From assembly GCA_046330415.1 (NCBI GenBank), contig JAXLSW010000018.1, positions 1-64,000 of the forward strand: a stretch of 64,000 nt of DNA. Reading direction: 5' to 3'. Positions 43,189-51,854 of this stretch are shown here, piece by piece (the first letter of the stretch is position 1; each line of letters begins with the position of its first letter). The translations under genes and the position numbers were made by a program. The DNA is from RHKX01 sp046330415 (GTDB lineage: Bacteria; Actinomycetota; Thermoleophilia; Solirubrobacterales; 70-9). The notes beneath the pieces are model-generated. The model ran no database searches and was not told the origin of the DNA. It saw nothing but the letters and a program-made list of their open reading frames with translations.

Positions 43189-44244
43189 TTGTCGGCGGCA
43201 TCGACAGCCGGTGATCCAGAGGGCGCCTCTGGCGTTCCGGACGCCGAGGACGCGGAGGACATCGGCCGCAGCAGCCCCCTGCGGTCGGTGGCCCTCTTCG
43301 TCCTCCGGCGCCTGCCTCTCGCGGCGGCGACCCTGCTCGTCATCTCCGTGGTCACGTTCCTGGCGACCGTCGTCCTACCCAATGACCCGGCCAAGATCGC
43401 CCTTGGCAAGCAGGCGACCGAGTCGCAGCTGAAGGCCTACTCAGAGCAGCAGGGCCTCGACGATCCGCCGGTGAAGCGCTACGTCTCCTGGCTGGGCGAC
43501 TTCGCAACCGGCGACTGGGGCACCTCGACGCGAAGCAGGCGCGAGGTCAAGTCCGAGGTCCTGCCCAGGTTGTGGCGCTCGATGACGGTCGCGATCATCG
43601 CGATGCTGATCGCCGTCCCGCTGGCGTTCCTGATCGGGACCTGGCTTGGAAGGCGGTCGGGAACCAAGACCGACGTCGGGACCTCGGTCGCCCTGCTGCT
43701 GGTCAACTCGCTGCCGGAGTTCGTGATCGCCCTGCTGATGTCGCTCGTCTTCGCGGTCTGGCTCGGCATCCTTCCGGTCGCCTCGACCGGCGTGATCTTC
43801 TCCTCCGGATGGGGGCAGATCGAGGCCTACATCCTCCCGATCCTGACCCTGGTCCTGGTGGCGACGCCGTACATGGCGCGGATGGTCAGAGTCCAGGTGC
43901 GGGACTCGCTCTCGCAGGGCTGGGTCCGCAGTGCGGTGCTGCGCGGCGTGAGCACGCGGAGACTGACCTGGCGGCACGTCGTTCCCAACGCCAGCATCCC
44001 CGTGGTCAACGTGATCGCGCTGAACATGGCTGAGCTTCTCGGAGGCCTCGTCGTCGTCGAGGTCGTCTTCGCCTTCCCTGGCCTCGGGCAGCTGCTGGTG
44101 GACAGCGTCCTCGGCTCCGATATCCCGACGGTCCAGGCCATCGCGATCATCAGCGGGATCGCGTTCGTCGTCGTCAACGCTGGCTCGGACGCGATCATCG
44201 CGGCGCTCAACCCCCGGCTTCGCACCTCGAGGCGCGGCCGATGA
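43189..44244 (+). CDS. ABC transporter permease, DppB type
   Basis: About 351 residues from TTG at 43189. Six membrane segments after LFVLRRLPLAAATLLVISVVTFL, DPAKIALGKQAT, and the cytoplasmic EAA loop with SVLRGVSTRRLTWRHVVPNAS-like sequence (VLRGVSTRRLTWRHVVPNA). The upstream part of the frame overlaps the binding-protein gene and is not used. Its last codons overlap the start of the second permease gene by 4 bp. Confidence 0.88.
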   Translation: MSAASTAGDPEGASGVPDAEDAEDIGRSSPLRSVALFVLRRLPLAAATLLVISVVTFLATVVLPNDPAKIALGKQATESQLKAYSEQQGLDDPPVKRYVSWLGDFATGDWGTSTRSRREVKSEVLPRLWRSMTVAIIAMLIAVPLAFLIGTWLGRRSGTKTDVGTSVALLLVNSLPEFVIALLMSLVFAVWLGILPVASTGVIFSSGWGQIEAYILPILTLVLVATPYMARMVRVQVRDSLSQGWVRSAVLRGVSTRRLTWRHVVPNASIPVVNVIALNMAELLGGLVVVEVVFAFPGLGQLLVDSVLGSDIPTVQAIAIISGIAFVVVNAGSDAIIAALNPRLRTSRRGR

Positions 44245-45128
44245 ACGAGACCGCAGTGACAGCGGGCTTCCAGCAGCCGAGCATCTGGACCCGCGCGCGG
44301 AAGGCGGCCGCGAACGTGACCGGACCGGTTGAGGGCAAGATCGGACTGGGGATCCTCGCGGTGTTCATCTTCGTGGTCATATTCGGCCCATCGCTCGCCC
44401 CCTACGATCCGACGAAGTCAGCCGTCGGCGTACCCGACCAAGGTCCATCATCGGAGTTCTGGCTCGGCACCGACGGCTTCGGCCGAGACATCTGGTCGCC
44501 TGCTCTCCGGCGTAGCTCCGTGGTCGCGATCCCTGCTGGCAACCATGCTCGCGTTCGCACTTGGCGGCAGTGGAGGCATGGTCGCCGGTTACGTGGGAGG
44601 TCGATTCGACCGCGTCTTCTCCACCATCGTCAACGTTCTCCTGTCGGTCCCAACGCTGCTGGTCGTGCTGATCGTGGTCTCAACCGCCGGAGGCTCTCCG
44701 CCCGTCCTGGTGATCTCGGTGGGGATCGTCTCCGCGCCGCGAATCGCCCGCGTGCTTCGCGGCGCCACCCAGGGAGTCGCCGCCGGTGAGTACGTCCAGG
44801 CCGCGCAGGCGCGGCGAACGGTGCTCTCGATCGTCGGTCGTGAGATCGCTCCGAACATCGCCCCGACGGTCTTCGTCGAGTTCGCCGTTCGGCCACGTAC
44901 GCGATCATCTTCATCGCGACGCTGAACTTCCTCGGCCTCGGTGCCCAGCAGCCATCGCCGAACTGGGGCCTGATGGTCAACGAGAACCGTTCGACGTTCG
45001 TGACGGACCCAATCGCGACGCTTGCACCGGCGCTCGCCATCGGCGCGGTCTCAATTGCGGTCAGCCTGATCGCAGACGCGGCGACGCAGAGCAAGGGAGT
45101 GAAGGCGTCCGAGGAGTACACGCGATGA
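44241..45128 (+). pseudogene. ABC transporter permease, DppC type, two compensating frame breaks
   Basis: Begins MNETAVTAGFQQPSIWTRARKA with GRDIWS near residue 85. It then shifts frame near 44500 (a 2-base loss) to LLSGVAP...LATMLAFALGGSGGMVAGYVGG and VLLSVPTLLVVLIV...RVLRGATQGVAAGEYVQAA, and shifts back near 44890 (a 1-base loss, CGGGCC to CGGCC) to ATYAIIFIATLNFLGLGAQQPSPNWG. The net frame is restored and the stop overlaps the ATPase start (ATGA). Two breaks in one gene between intact neighbours suggest sequence errors. Confidence 0.85.
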
Positions 45129-46945
45129 GCGGGCCCGTGGAGACCAGGCTTGCGGTCGAGGGGCTCGCGGTGGGCTACGAGCAGGCGGATGGCAGCGTCA
45201 TCAAAGTCGTCGACGGGGTCTCATTTGCGCTGAGAGGTGGTCGGGTTCTCGGACTCGCCGGCGAGTCCGGCTGCGGGAAGTCCACGGCCGCCCTTGCGGC
45301 GATCGGCTACCGCGGGCCCGGCGCACGTGTGTTGAGCGGTCGCTCGATGCTCGGTGAGACCAACCTCCTGGACCTTCCCAGCTCCGGGCTGCGCGGCCTG
45401 TGGGGAAGCCGGATCGCGTACGTGGCCCAGGACGCCGCGGGAAGCCTCAATCCAGCGCATCGCATCGGCGCGCAGGTCGCGGAGGCCTTGCAACTCCACA
45501 CGGATCTCTCCAAGCAGGAACGCACCGATCGCGTTCTCTCCATCCTCGACGCGGTCGGAATCAAGAACCCAAAGGCCGCAGTACGCCGGTACCCACACGA
45601 GTTCTCCGGAGGCCAGCAGCAGCGGATCTCGCTCGCTGCCGCGATGATCTCCGAGCCGGACGTCCTCATCCTGGACGAGCCCACGACAGGTCTCGACGTG
45701 ACGACCCAGGAGCAGATCAGCGCATTGATCGCCGACCTGGTTGCCCGGACTGGCACGGCGGGGCTGCAGATCAGCCACGACCTCGTCCTGCTGGCCTCGA
45801 TCTGCCAGGAGATGGTGATCATGTACGGGGGCGAGGTTGTCGAGAGCGGCGCAGCCACCGACGTATACCGCGACCCCAGGCACCCCTACTCGGCAGCGCT
45901 GATCAAGGCGGTACCCACCGTCGAGGACCCGACACGGGTCACCGGGATCCCCGGACTCCCACCCTCCCAGGTGATCGAGGGTGCCTGTGCCTTCGCTGAT
46001 CGATGCGAGCACGCGATCCCGAGATGCCGCGAGATCCACCCGTCCCTCGCGCCCCCGAGCAGCGACACACGGCGTCAGGTCCGCTGCATCCGCGCCGACG
46101 ATCTCGGATCGCTCGTCGAGAGCTCGACGCCCAACGCAGGCACGAGCCCCTCGCCGGAGGGGCAGCTCGACGCCCCCCTCCTCGTCGTGAGCGGACTTGA
46201 ATGCAGCTACGGGGAGGGCGGGTCCGCTCCCGCGGTCCGTGGCGTCGACCTCGAGATCAAGCCCGGCGAGACGCTCGCGGTCGTGGGCGAGTCGGGTTCG
46301 GGCAAGTCGACCCTGCTGCGGGCGGTGGCCGGCCTGCACCCGCCGGACTCAGGGTCGATTGCCTTCGACGGCGTCGATCTCGCGCCGCGCGCCGTATCGA
46401 GGCCACGGCAGCTCCGTCAGGACATCCAGCTCGTCTTCCAGGATCCGCACGCTTCGCTGAACCCTCGGCAGAGCATCGGTTTGATCCTCGATCGCCCCCT
46501 GAGGCTGTTCCACCCGGAGATGAATGGACGTGATCGACGGGCCCGGATCTACGCGCTTCTCGACGACGTCCGGCTCGACGGCAGCGTCGTCGATCGCCTT
46601 CCGAGCGAGCTGTCCGGGGGGCAGAAGCAGCGGGTGGCCATGGCCCGGGCGTTCGCCGCCGACCCGCGACTGCTTCTATGCGACGAGGTCGTCTCCGCCC
46701 TCGATGTCTCTGTGCAGGCGTCCCTGCTCGAGCTACTCGAGGATCTGATCCAGAGCTCGTCGGTCGCCGTTCTGTTCGTCACCCACGACCTCGCGATCGT
46801 GCGTCAGATCGCCGACCGCGTCTGCGTCATGCAATCGGGGAGGTTCTGTGAGAGCGGTCCGACGGAACGGATCTTCGCCCACGCCGAGCACCCGTACACG
46901 CAGAAGCTTCTGGCATCGGTACCGAGCGCGGCGGCGACAGCATGA
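45125..46945 (+). CDS. double ABC ATPase of the oligopeptide transporter (DppD-DppF fusion)
   Basis: 606 residues. Two nucleotide-binding domains in one chain. The first has Walker A GESGCGKSTAAL, signature EFSGGQQQRISLA and DEPTTGLDVTTQ, followed by the oligopeptide-type cysteine motif CAFADRCEHAIPRCR. The second has Walker A GESGSGKSTLLR, signature ELSGGQKQRVAMA and a Walker B LLLCDEVVSALD. Drives import by the permeases encoded just upstream. Start ATG overlaps the permease stop. Confidence 0.93.
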   Translation: MSGPVETRLAVEGLAVGYEQADGSVIKVVDGVSFALRGGRVLGLAGESGCGKSTAALAAIGYRGPGARVLSGRSMLGETNLLDLPSSGLRGLWGSRIAYVAQDAAGSLNPAHRIGAQVAEALQLHTDLSKQERTDRVLSILDAVGIKNPKAAVRRYPHEFSGGQQQRISLAAAMISEPDVLILDEPTTGLDVTTQEQISALIADLVARTGTAGLQISHDLVLLASICQEMVIMYGGEVVESGAATDVYRDPRHPYSAALIKAVPTVEDPTRVTGIPGLPPSQVIEGACAFADRCEHAIPRCREIHPSLAPPSSDTRRQVRCIRADDLGSLVESSTPNAGTSPSPEGQLDAPLLVVSGLECSYGEGGSAPAVRGVDLEIKPGETLAVVGESGSGKSTLLRAVAGLHPPDSGSIAFDGVDLAPRAVSRPRQLRQDIQLVFQDPHASLNPRQSIGLILDRPLRLFHPEMNGRDRRARIYALLDDVRLDGSVVDRLPSELSGGQKQRVAMARAFAADPRLLLCDEVVSALDVSVQASLLELLEDLIQSSSVAVLFVTHDLAIVRQIADRVCVMQSGRFCESGPTERIFAHAEHPYTQKLLASVPSAAATA

Positions 46946-46978
46946 GACCGCCGCTCGAACGCTTAGATTGCAGGGTCC

Positions 46979-47686
46979 ATGGCTGCTTCTGAGCAAAGCT
47001 CATCGAAGCGCGCGGATGGGGGCCTGCTCGAAGCACCGCTACTGCGGGAGCAGATCTACGACCGGCTGCGCTCATCGATCCTCTCCGGAGAGCTCGAGGC
47101 GGACACGCGGCTGTCACCCGCCGAGCTCGCCGAGCGCTATGGGGTCAGCACGATGCCGGTGCGCGAAGCCCTGCGACTGCTGCAGCTCGACGGGCTGATC
47201 GAGACGTCACCCCGCCGCTGGACACGCGTCGCCGCTGCCGATCCCAAGGTCGCCGAGGAGCTCTACCCGATCCTGTCGGTGCTCGAGGCCTATGCCGTCC
47301 GAACCGCCCCCGGAGCGAACACGGAGGCCATCGCCCGCGCCCGGGAAGCGAACGACGCCCTGGCGACCGCCGCCAACGCGCACGATGTCCCGGGATGCCT
47401 GGCGGCTGACGACGAGTTCCACCGGATCATCGTCCACCTCAGCAGCAACGGGGCCCTGCATGAGACGATCGCTGACCTCAAGGTCAGGATCCGCCTGCTC
47501 GAGGGAGCGTTCTTCCGCGTCGAGGACGCATCGGCTTCGATCAAGGACCACGCCGAGATACTCGACGCCTTGGTCGACCAGGACATGGAGCTGGCAGCAG
47601 AGCGTCTGACCCGTAACTGGGAGCGGAGCCTGCATCGGTTGCGGGTCATCCTCGCGACGCCGCAGGCCGCTGTCGATCAGGGCTGA
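46979..47686 (+). CDS. GntR-family regulator, FCD subfamily
   Basis: 235 residues. N-terminal winged helix (LREQIYDRLRSSILSGELEADTRLSPAELAERYGVSTMPVREALRLLQLDGLI) and C-terminal FCD ligand domain with metal-binding His/Asp residues (DDEFHRIIVHLSSNGALHETI). Placed at the end of the transporter operon after a 33-bp gap; TTAGAT at 46963-46968 lies just upstream. Probably controls the island in response to an acid or amino acid. Convergent with the threonine dehydratase-like gene by 10 bp. Confidence 0.9.
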   Translation: MAASEQSSSKRADGGLLEAPLLREQIYDRLRSSILSGELEADTRLSPAELAERYGVSTMPVREALRLLQLDGLIETSPRRWTRVAAADPKVAEELYPILSVLEAYAVRTAPGANTEAIARAREANDALATAANAHDVPGCLAADDEFHRIIVHLSSNGALHETIADLKVRIRLLEGAFFRVEDASASIKDHAEILDALVDQDMELAAERLTRNWERSLHRLRVILATPQAAVDQG

Positions 47687-48660
47687 GCTTCGGCGGCCTC
47701 GCCGCCCAGGATCCACTCGGCAACGTCCGCGTCGAGGTTCCGGCCCGAGATGATCATCACCACCCTGCCTGCAGGGACAGCCTCCGGGTGAGCTCGCAAG
47801 GCCGCAAGTGGAGCGGCTGCGGCTCCCTCGACCAGCAGGCTGTGCTCGATGTGCAACTCCCGGACGGCGGCGGCGAGCTCGTTGTCATCGACGCTGACGA
47901 CGTCATCGAGGTGGTCCTTGCAGGCGCTGAAGGCGGGCTCGACGATCCGCGTGTCGGCCAGGCCGCCAGCGAAGGTGGTCCCGGCGTCCGGGCCGGGATC
48001 GGGCTCGCCGCGCCAGAGGGCCCCGAGACGCGGGAACTCAGTCGACTGCACGCCGATCACCCATGGCTTGGGTTCGAGCTTCGCCAGCTGGGTCGCCATT
48101 CCGCCTGCAAGTGCCCCACAGGCAAGCGGCGTCAGGACCACGTTGATCCCCAGCCCCGCCTCCGCCAACTCCGTGCCAATCGTGCCGGTTCCGAGTAGCT
48201 GCGCCTCGTTGGCGCCATCCTCGAGCATCACGCCCCCCTGCTCGGCGGCCAGATCGAGCGCACGCCGGACCGCGTGATCGATGCTGTCGGCGTCCCGATG
48301 CAACTCAGCTCCGAGCGCGGAGATCTGGCCGCACTTGACCTCACTGGCACCGGCGGGGACCACGACGTGCGCCCTCATCCCCAACCTCACAGCCGCCCAA
48401 GCCGTCGCGGCGCCGTGATTGCCGGTCGAGGCAGTGGTGACGGTGTCGACCCCGTTGGCCTTCAGCGTCGCGCATGCGCATAGCGCGCCCCGCCACTTGA
48501 AGGACCCGTTGGGGCCGAGATCCTCACGCTTGAGCAGGACCTCGTGATCGTCGCTTATCCCGGGAGCGAGCTCGAGTGGAGTCTCTCGTGTGACGTCCCG
48601 CACGATCCGTATCGGATCGAATCCCTCAGGGATCCGGAAGGGGTCCGTTGCCCGAGTCAT
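47677..48660 (-). CDS. threonine/serine dehydratase-like PLP enzyme (fold II)
   Basis: 327 residues from ATG at 48660. The PLP lysine lies in GPNGSFKWRGAL, followed by TASTGNHGAATAWAA, the phosphate-binding ACGALAGGM loop and VVMIISGRNLD. Relatives turn threonine into 2-oxobutyrate or serine into pyruvate, and include ectoine-catabolic EutB-like proteins. In this setting it could supply 2-oxobutyrate to the E1/E2 genes 4 kb away. Its promoter region has TAATCT nine bases before the ATG (near-leaderless). Confidence 0.82.
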   Translation of the reverse strand: MTRATDPFRIPEGFDPIRIVRDVTRETPLELAPGISDDHEVLLKREDLGPNGSFKWRGALCACATLKANGVDTVTTASTGNHGAATAWAAVRLGMRAHVVVPAGASEVKCGQISALGAELHRDADSIDHAVRRALDLAAEQGGVMLEDGANEAQLLGTGTIGTELAEAGLGINVVLTPLACGALAGGMATQLAKLEPKPWVIGVQSTEFPRLGALWRGEPDPGPDAGTTFAGGLADTRIVEPAFSACKDHLDDVVSVDDNELAAAVRELHIEHSLLVEGAAAAPLAALRAHPEAVPAGRVVMIISGRNLDADVAEWILGGEAAEAQP

Positions 48661-48729
48661 AGATGTTAGATTACAGATGTCCTGATCAACTGTGGAAGAG
48701 CACAGAGCTTCGCCCGCAGACGATCGGGT

Positions 48730-48748
48730 GCCCGGCCTGAGGCCGGGC
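48730..48748. terminator. perfect GC hairpin between two PLP-enzyme genes
   Basis: GCCCGGCC-TGA-GGCCGGGC, an 8-bp perfect stem with a 3-base loop, lies after the stop of the threonine-synthase-like gene (minus strand) and before the dehydratase-like gene. No U-tract follows, as is usual in GC-rich actinobacteria. Confidence 0.5.
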
Positions 48749-48754
48749 GATGCT

Positions 48755-48800
48755 CGGTAGGTGGCGGGGCGGAACTCCCCCGTCCGCCTCCTACCTACCG
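48755..48800. terminator. second hairpin overlapping the stop of the threonine-synthase-like gene
   Basis: CGGTAGGT at 48755-48762 pairs with ACCTACCG at 48793-48800, with further partial pairing (GGCGG / CCGCC) inward. It would form first on the minus-strand transcript, directly at the stop codon of the gene ending at 48791. Confidence 0.4.
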
Positions 48801-49846
48801 GGCTGCTCTGAGCCGGTGGCGGTTCCGACGACCACGACACGCGAGCCTGCGGCGACGACCCCCGCTTCAACGGCGAAGCGAAGGCCCGCGAGCGTGGCCG
48901 CGGAAGCGAGTTCGACGTCGATGCCCGCTCGTCTCAGCTCGTCCCGAGCGGCGGCGATCGCGTGGTCGCTGACCGTCAGCGCCGACCCCCCCGAAGCGAG
49001 GATCGCGGCGATGGCCTTCGTGGCACTGCGGGGGTGGGAGACGGCGATGGAGTCCGCGCAGGTCACAGGCCGCGCGTAGCGAGGCTCGACCTCCTCCGGT
49101 GGCCGCCGCTCGCGCCACGCGTCGGCGATCACAGCTGAGCCCTCGGCCTGGACAGCCAGCATCCGTGGGGCGCTCGGAGCCAGACCCGTGGCCAATGCCT
49201 CGTGCAGCCCCTTCCAGATCCCCGCGATGGTGCATCCGTCGCCGACCGGCACCACCACCCAATCGGGCGGCCTTGCGCTCGTCTGCTCGGCGATCTCGAG
49301 ACCGCATGTCTTCTTTCCTTCGATCAGGAGTGGGTTCTGGCCGCAATTGCGGTTGAACCAGCCATACTCGGCGCAGGCCGCCTCGCAACGCTCGTAGGCG
49401 TCGGCGTACGTCCCCTCGACAACGACGACCTGAGGGCCATGGAAGCGCAGCCGTGCGAGCTTGGCGGCCGGGATCGCCTGGGAGACGAACGTAACCGCGC
49501 GCAGGCCCTCAGCACTCGCGGCCGCCGCGACGGAGATCGCCGCGTTCCCGCTCGAGGCACATGCGATCGTCTCGAATCCCCGAAACCGCGCACAGGCCGC
49601 GGCGAGCGCCGACGGCCTCGCCTTCAGGGACCCGCTGGGCTGCTGACCTTCGTCCTTGACCAGGAGCTCGCTCAAGCCGAGTTCGGTGGCAGTGGCGGGG
49701 AGCTCCACCATCCGCGTGACCAGGGGCATCATCGCCGGCTCGCGGTCCAGGAACGGCAGGAACGCGGCGAAGCGCATCAGGTTCGGAGGTCCGGCGGCAA
49801 CTGCGCCCGACTCGACGGCCTCGGCCGCACTGGCGAGGTACGGCAT
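48791..49846 (-). CDS. threonine synthase-like PLP enzyme
   Basis: 351 residues from ATG at 49846. Motifs: LLVKDEGQQPSGSLKARPSALAAACA (PLP lysine), ACASSGNAAISVAAAAS, GWFNRNCGQNPLLIEGKKT and VVVPVGDGCTIAGIWKGL, which are fold-II threonine-synthase features. Catabolic relatives act on diaminopropionate or similar amino acids. The open frame upstream contains CVVRCGG and TGCRIPD, perhaps the end of an N-terminal zinc ribbon, so a GTG about 70 bp upstream is possible. Divergent from the Gfo/Idh gene. Confidence 0.75.
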   Translation of the reverse strand: MPYLASAAEAVESGAVAAGPPNLMRFAAFLPFLDREPAMMPLVTRMVELPATATELGLSELLVKDEGQQPSGSLKARPSALAAACARFRGFETIACASSGNAAISVAAAASAEGLRAVTFVSQAIPAAKLARLRFHGPQVVVVEGTYADAYERCEAACAEYGWFNRNCGQNPLLIEGKKTCGLEIAEQTSARPPDWVVVPVGDGCTIAGIWKGLHEALATGLAPSAPRMLAVQAEGSAVIADAWRERRPPEEVEPRYARPVTCADSIAVSHPRSATKAIAAILASGGSALTVSDHAIAAARDELRRAGIDVELASAATLAGLRFAVEAGVVAAGSRVVVVGTATGSEQPGR

Positions 49847-49948
49847 CACGTCGGGTATCCGGCAACCCGTCGGGACGATGCGGGATCGGCGTCTGCTCGC
49901 ACCGCCACATCGCACCACACAAACCAGCCGTGGCAGGCCACGCAGCTG

Positions 49949-49954
49949 TAATAT
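49949..49954 (+). promoter_or_regulatory. putative -10 box of a leaderless transcript (Gfo/Idh gene)
   Basis: TAATAT, then seven bases, then the ATG at 49962. This matches leaderless actinobacterial promoters, and there is no ribosome binding site before the ATG. The CAGATTA spacer resembles boxes upstream of other genes in the island. Confidence 0.5.
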
Positions 49955-49961
49955 CAGATTA

Positions 49962-50963
49962 ATGGAGCCCGTTCGCTGCGCGGTGGTCGGTCTCGGTTGG
50001 ATGGGGACCCTCCACGCCGAGTACCTCGCCACGACCGCTCAGGCGGAGCTGCTGGCGCGCTGCGACCCAGCCCTTGCCGACCCTGCCGGCTCGTCGTCCC
50101 AATCCCTGTTCGAAAGCCTCGACGACGCCCTGTCGGTACACGACATCGAAGCGGTTGTCGTTGCCACCCCTCCCCATACGCACCGCGAGGTCGCCACCCT
50201 CGCCCTCGAACGTGGCCTCACGGTTCTCTGCGAGAAGCCGATCGCCCACGACCTAGCCGACGCTTCGGCGATGATCGCCGCGGCACGCGAGTCCCGCGGG
50301 CGCCTGCTCATCGGGCACACGAGGCGCTTCGACCCCCGTTTCATTGCCGTCGCAGAGGCCGTGGCAGACGGCAGCGTCGGGCGGCCGCTGCACCTTCGCG
50401 GCTCGGTCAACTGCCCGCGCGAGGACGCCATCCGACTGGCCGCCACAACGGACCTCGCGCTCGAGTGTGGCGTTCACGACCTCGATGCGATGCGGTGGTT
50501 GGCCGGTGACATCGAGCGGGTGCAGGCCGAGGGCGTGGATGTGCTTGACAGCGAGGGCGTCGACGCCTTCACGGCGACTGCACGGTTCACCTCGGGTGCC
50601 GTCGGCTCCCTGTGCCACAGCTGGGCGATGCCCACGGAGGTACCCGTTGACTGGGAGTTCAGCTTCCAGGTCGGCGGCACGAACGGCATCGCGGACATCG
50701 ATGGCCGCTCGCGCGGTGTCACTGTTCTCTCGGCACGCAGCGGTACGACGCTCCATCCGGAAACGGTGATGTGGCCGCGCATCGCGGGCTTCATCGGCGG
50801 CGCGCTCGCTTCCCAGGACAGGCGCTTCCTGGAGTGCGTACGGAGCGATCTTCCCTGGCCGCTGACCTTGGACGATGCACGGGCGGCAGTCGCCGCAGCG
50901 CTCGCGATCGGCGAGTCGATCTCCTCCGGTGGGCAACCGGTCGCGCCCGCGGACCTCGGCTGA
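49962..50963 (+). CDS. Gfo/Idh/MocA-family oxidoreductase
   Basis: 333 residues. N-terminal Rossmann domain (CAVVGLGWMGTLHAEYLA), the EKP motif in LTVLCEKPIAHDLAD, and a C-terminal substrate domain with ECGVHDLDAMRWLAGD (catalytic His/Asp). Family members oxidise sugars, inositols or other hydroxyl or amino groups with NAD(P). Followed directly by an EamA-type transporter. Its role in the island is unclear. Confidence 0.9.
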   Translation: MEPVRCAVVGLGWMGTLHAEYLATTAQAELLARCDPALADPAGSSSQSLFESLDDALSVHDIEAVVVATPPHTHREVATLALERGLTVLCEKPIAHDLADASAMIAAARESRGRLLIGHTRRFDPRFIAVAEAVADGSVGRPLHLRGSVNCPREDAIRLAATTDLALECGVHDLDAMRWLAGDIERVQAEGVDVLDSEGVDAFTATARFTSGAVGSLCHSWAMPTEVPVDWEFSFQVGGTNGIADIDGRSRGVTVLSARSGTTLHPETVMWPRIAGFIGGALASQDRRFLECVRSDLPWPLTLDDARAAVAAALAIGESISSGGQPVAPADLG

Positions 50964-51038
50964 CGGGCGGCCGATCTGCCCGCTGTCCTCGCACTCGCCG
51001 CCGCCGCGTGCTGGGGACTCGGCGATTTCCTGCTCGGG

Positions 51039-51851
51039 GTGCAGGGTCGGCGCAGTCCGGTCCTGGCGATCGCCCTCGTCGCGCAGGCGAGCGGCTTCGT
51101 CCTGCTCACCCTGCTTGTCGCCGCCCGCGGCGTCCCCGCGCCCGGCGGAGACGAGATGGCCGCGGGACTGGCCGCGGGCGCCGTCGGCGCTCTTGCCTTC
51201 TACCTGATCGTCACAGCTCTCTCCATGGGCAACATGGCGCGTGTCGCCCCCATCCTTGGGCTGGCGACCCTGGTTCCTGTCGTCTACGGGCTCGCTCGCG
51301 GTGAGGACCCGGCAACTGTCCAGCTTCTCGGAATCGTCGTCGCGATCACCGGCATCCTGCTCGTCTCCACCGAGCGGCCCAAAGCCGACCGGCTGCCGCC
51401 GGACCCCGATGAGGCGCAGAAGAACCGCCGCGCGATGCTGATGGCAGCCGTGGCGGCCGTCGCCGCCGGCAGTTCCTTGGTCGGGATCGAGCACGCATCC
51501 CACCACGACCCCTATTGGGCCACGCTGCTGTTCCGCACCGCGGGCGTCGTCGTCCTTGGCGCGGTCGCTCTCGGTGTCGTAGTCGCCGGGCGGGTTGCCG
51601 CGGGCCCGATCGCGCGCTCGCTTGCCTTGGCTCCCTTGATCGCCTTCGGCGTTCTGGACACCACCGCGAACATCCTTTGGGCAGTGGCGAGCACCGGCGA
51701 CCTTCTCAGCATCGTCGCAGTGCTCGGCGGCCTCTTTCCGGCGGTGACCGTTCTCTTGGCCGTGCTGATCCTGCGGGAGCCACTGGAGCGCCTGCAGGCG
51801 GTCGGCGTGGTGGCCACGCTCGCGGGTACGGCGATGATCACCGTCGCCTGA
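51039..51851 (+). CDS. EamA/DMT-family transporter
   Basis: At least 271 residues in the annotated form from GTG 51039, with nine or ten hydrophobic segments in two repeats (for example ALVAQASGFVLLTLLVAARG, VLDTTANILWAVASTG, VLILREPLERLQAVGVVATLAGTAMI). In-frame sequence before the GTG reads VLALAAAACWGLGDFLLG, the usual first helix of the family. The true start must lie near 50964-50990, yet no ATG, GTG or TTG is found there. A CTG at 50976 or a lost base could explain this. Likely exports amino acids or metabolites. Confidence 0.75.
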   Translation: MQGRRSPVLAIALVAQASGFVLLTLLVAARGVPAPGGDEMAAGLAAGAVGALAFYLIVTALSMGNMARVAPILGLATLVPVVYGLARGEDPATVQLLGIVVAITGILLVSTERPKADRLPPDPDEAQKNRRAMLMAAVAAVAAGSSLVGIEHASHHDPYWATLLFRTAGVVVLGAVALGVVVAGRVAAGPIARSLALAPLIAFGVLDTTANILWAVASTGDLLSIVAVLGGLFPAVTVLLAVLILREPLERLQAVGVVATLAGTAMITVA

Positions 51852-51854
51852 GGC

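Noticed and set aside
30545..48660. Ectoine degradation cluster (M24, M20, threonine-dehydratase-like, GntR)
   Set aside because: Some gene types match EutB/DoeA/DoeB sets, but there is no EutC-type cyclodeaminase or DoeC/DoeD homologue, and D-aminoacylase and fold-III PLP enzymes do not fit.
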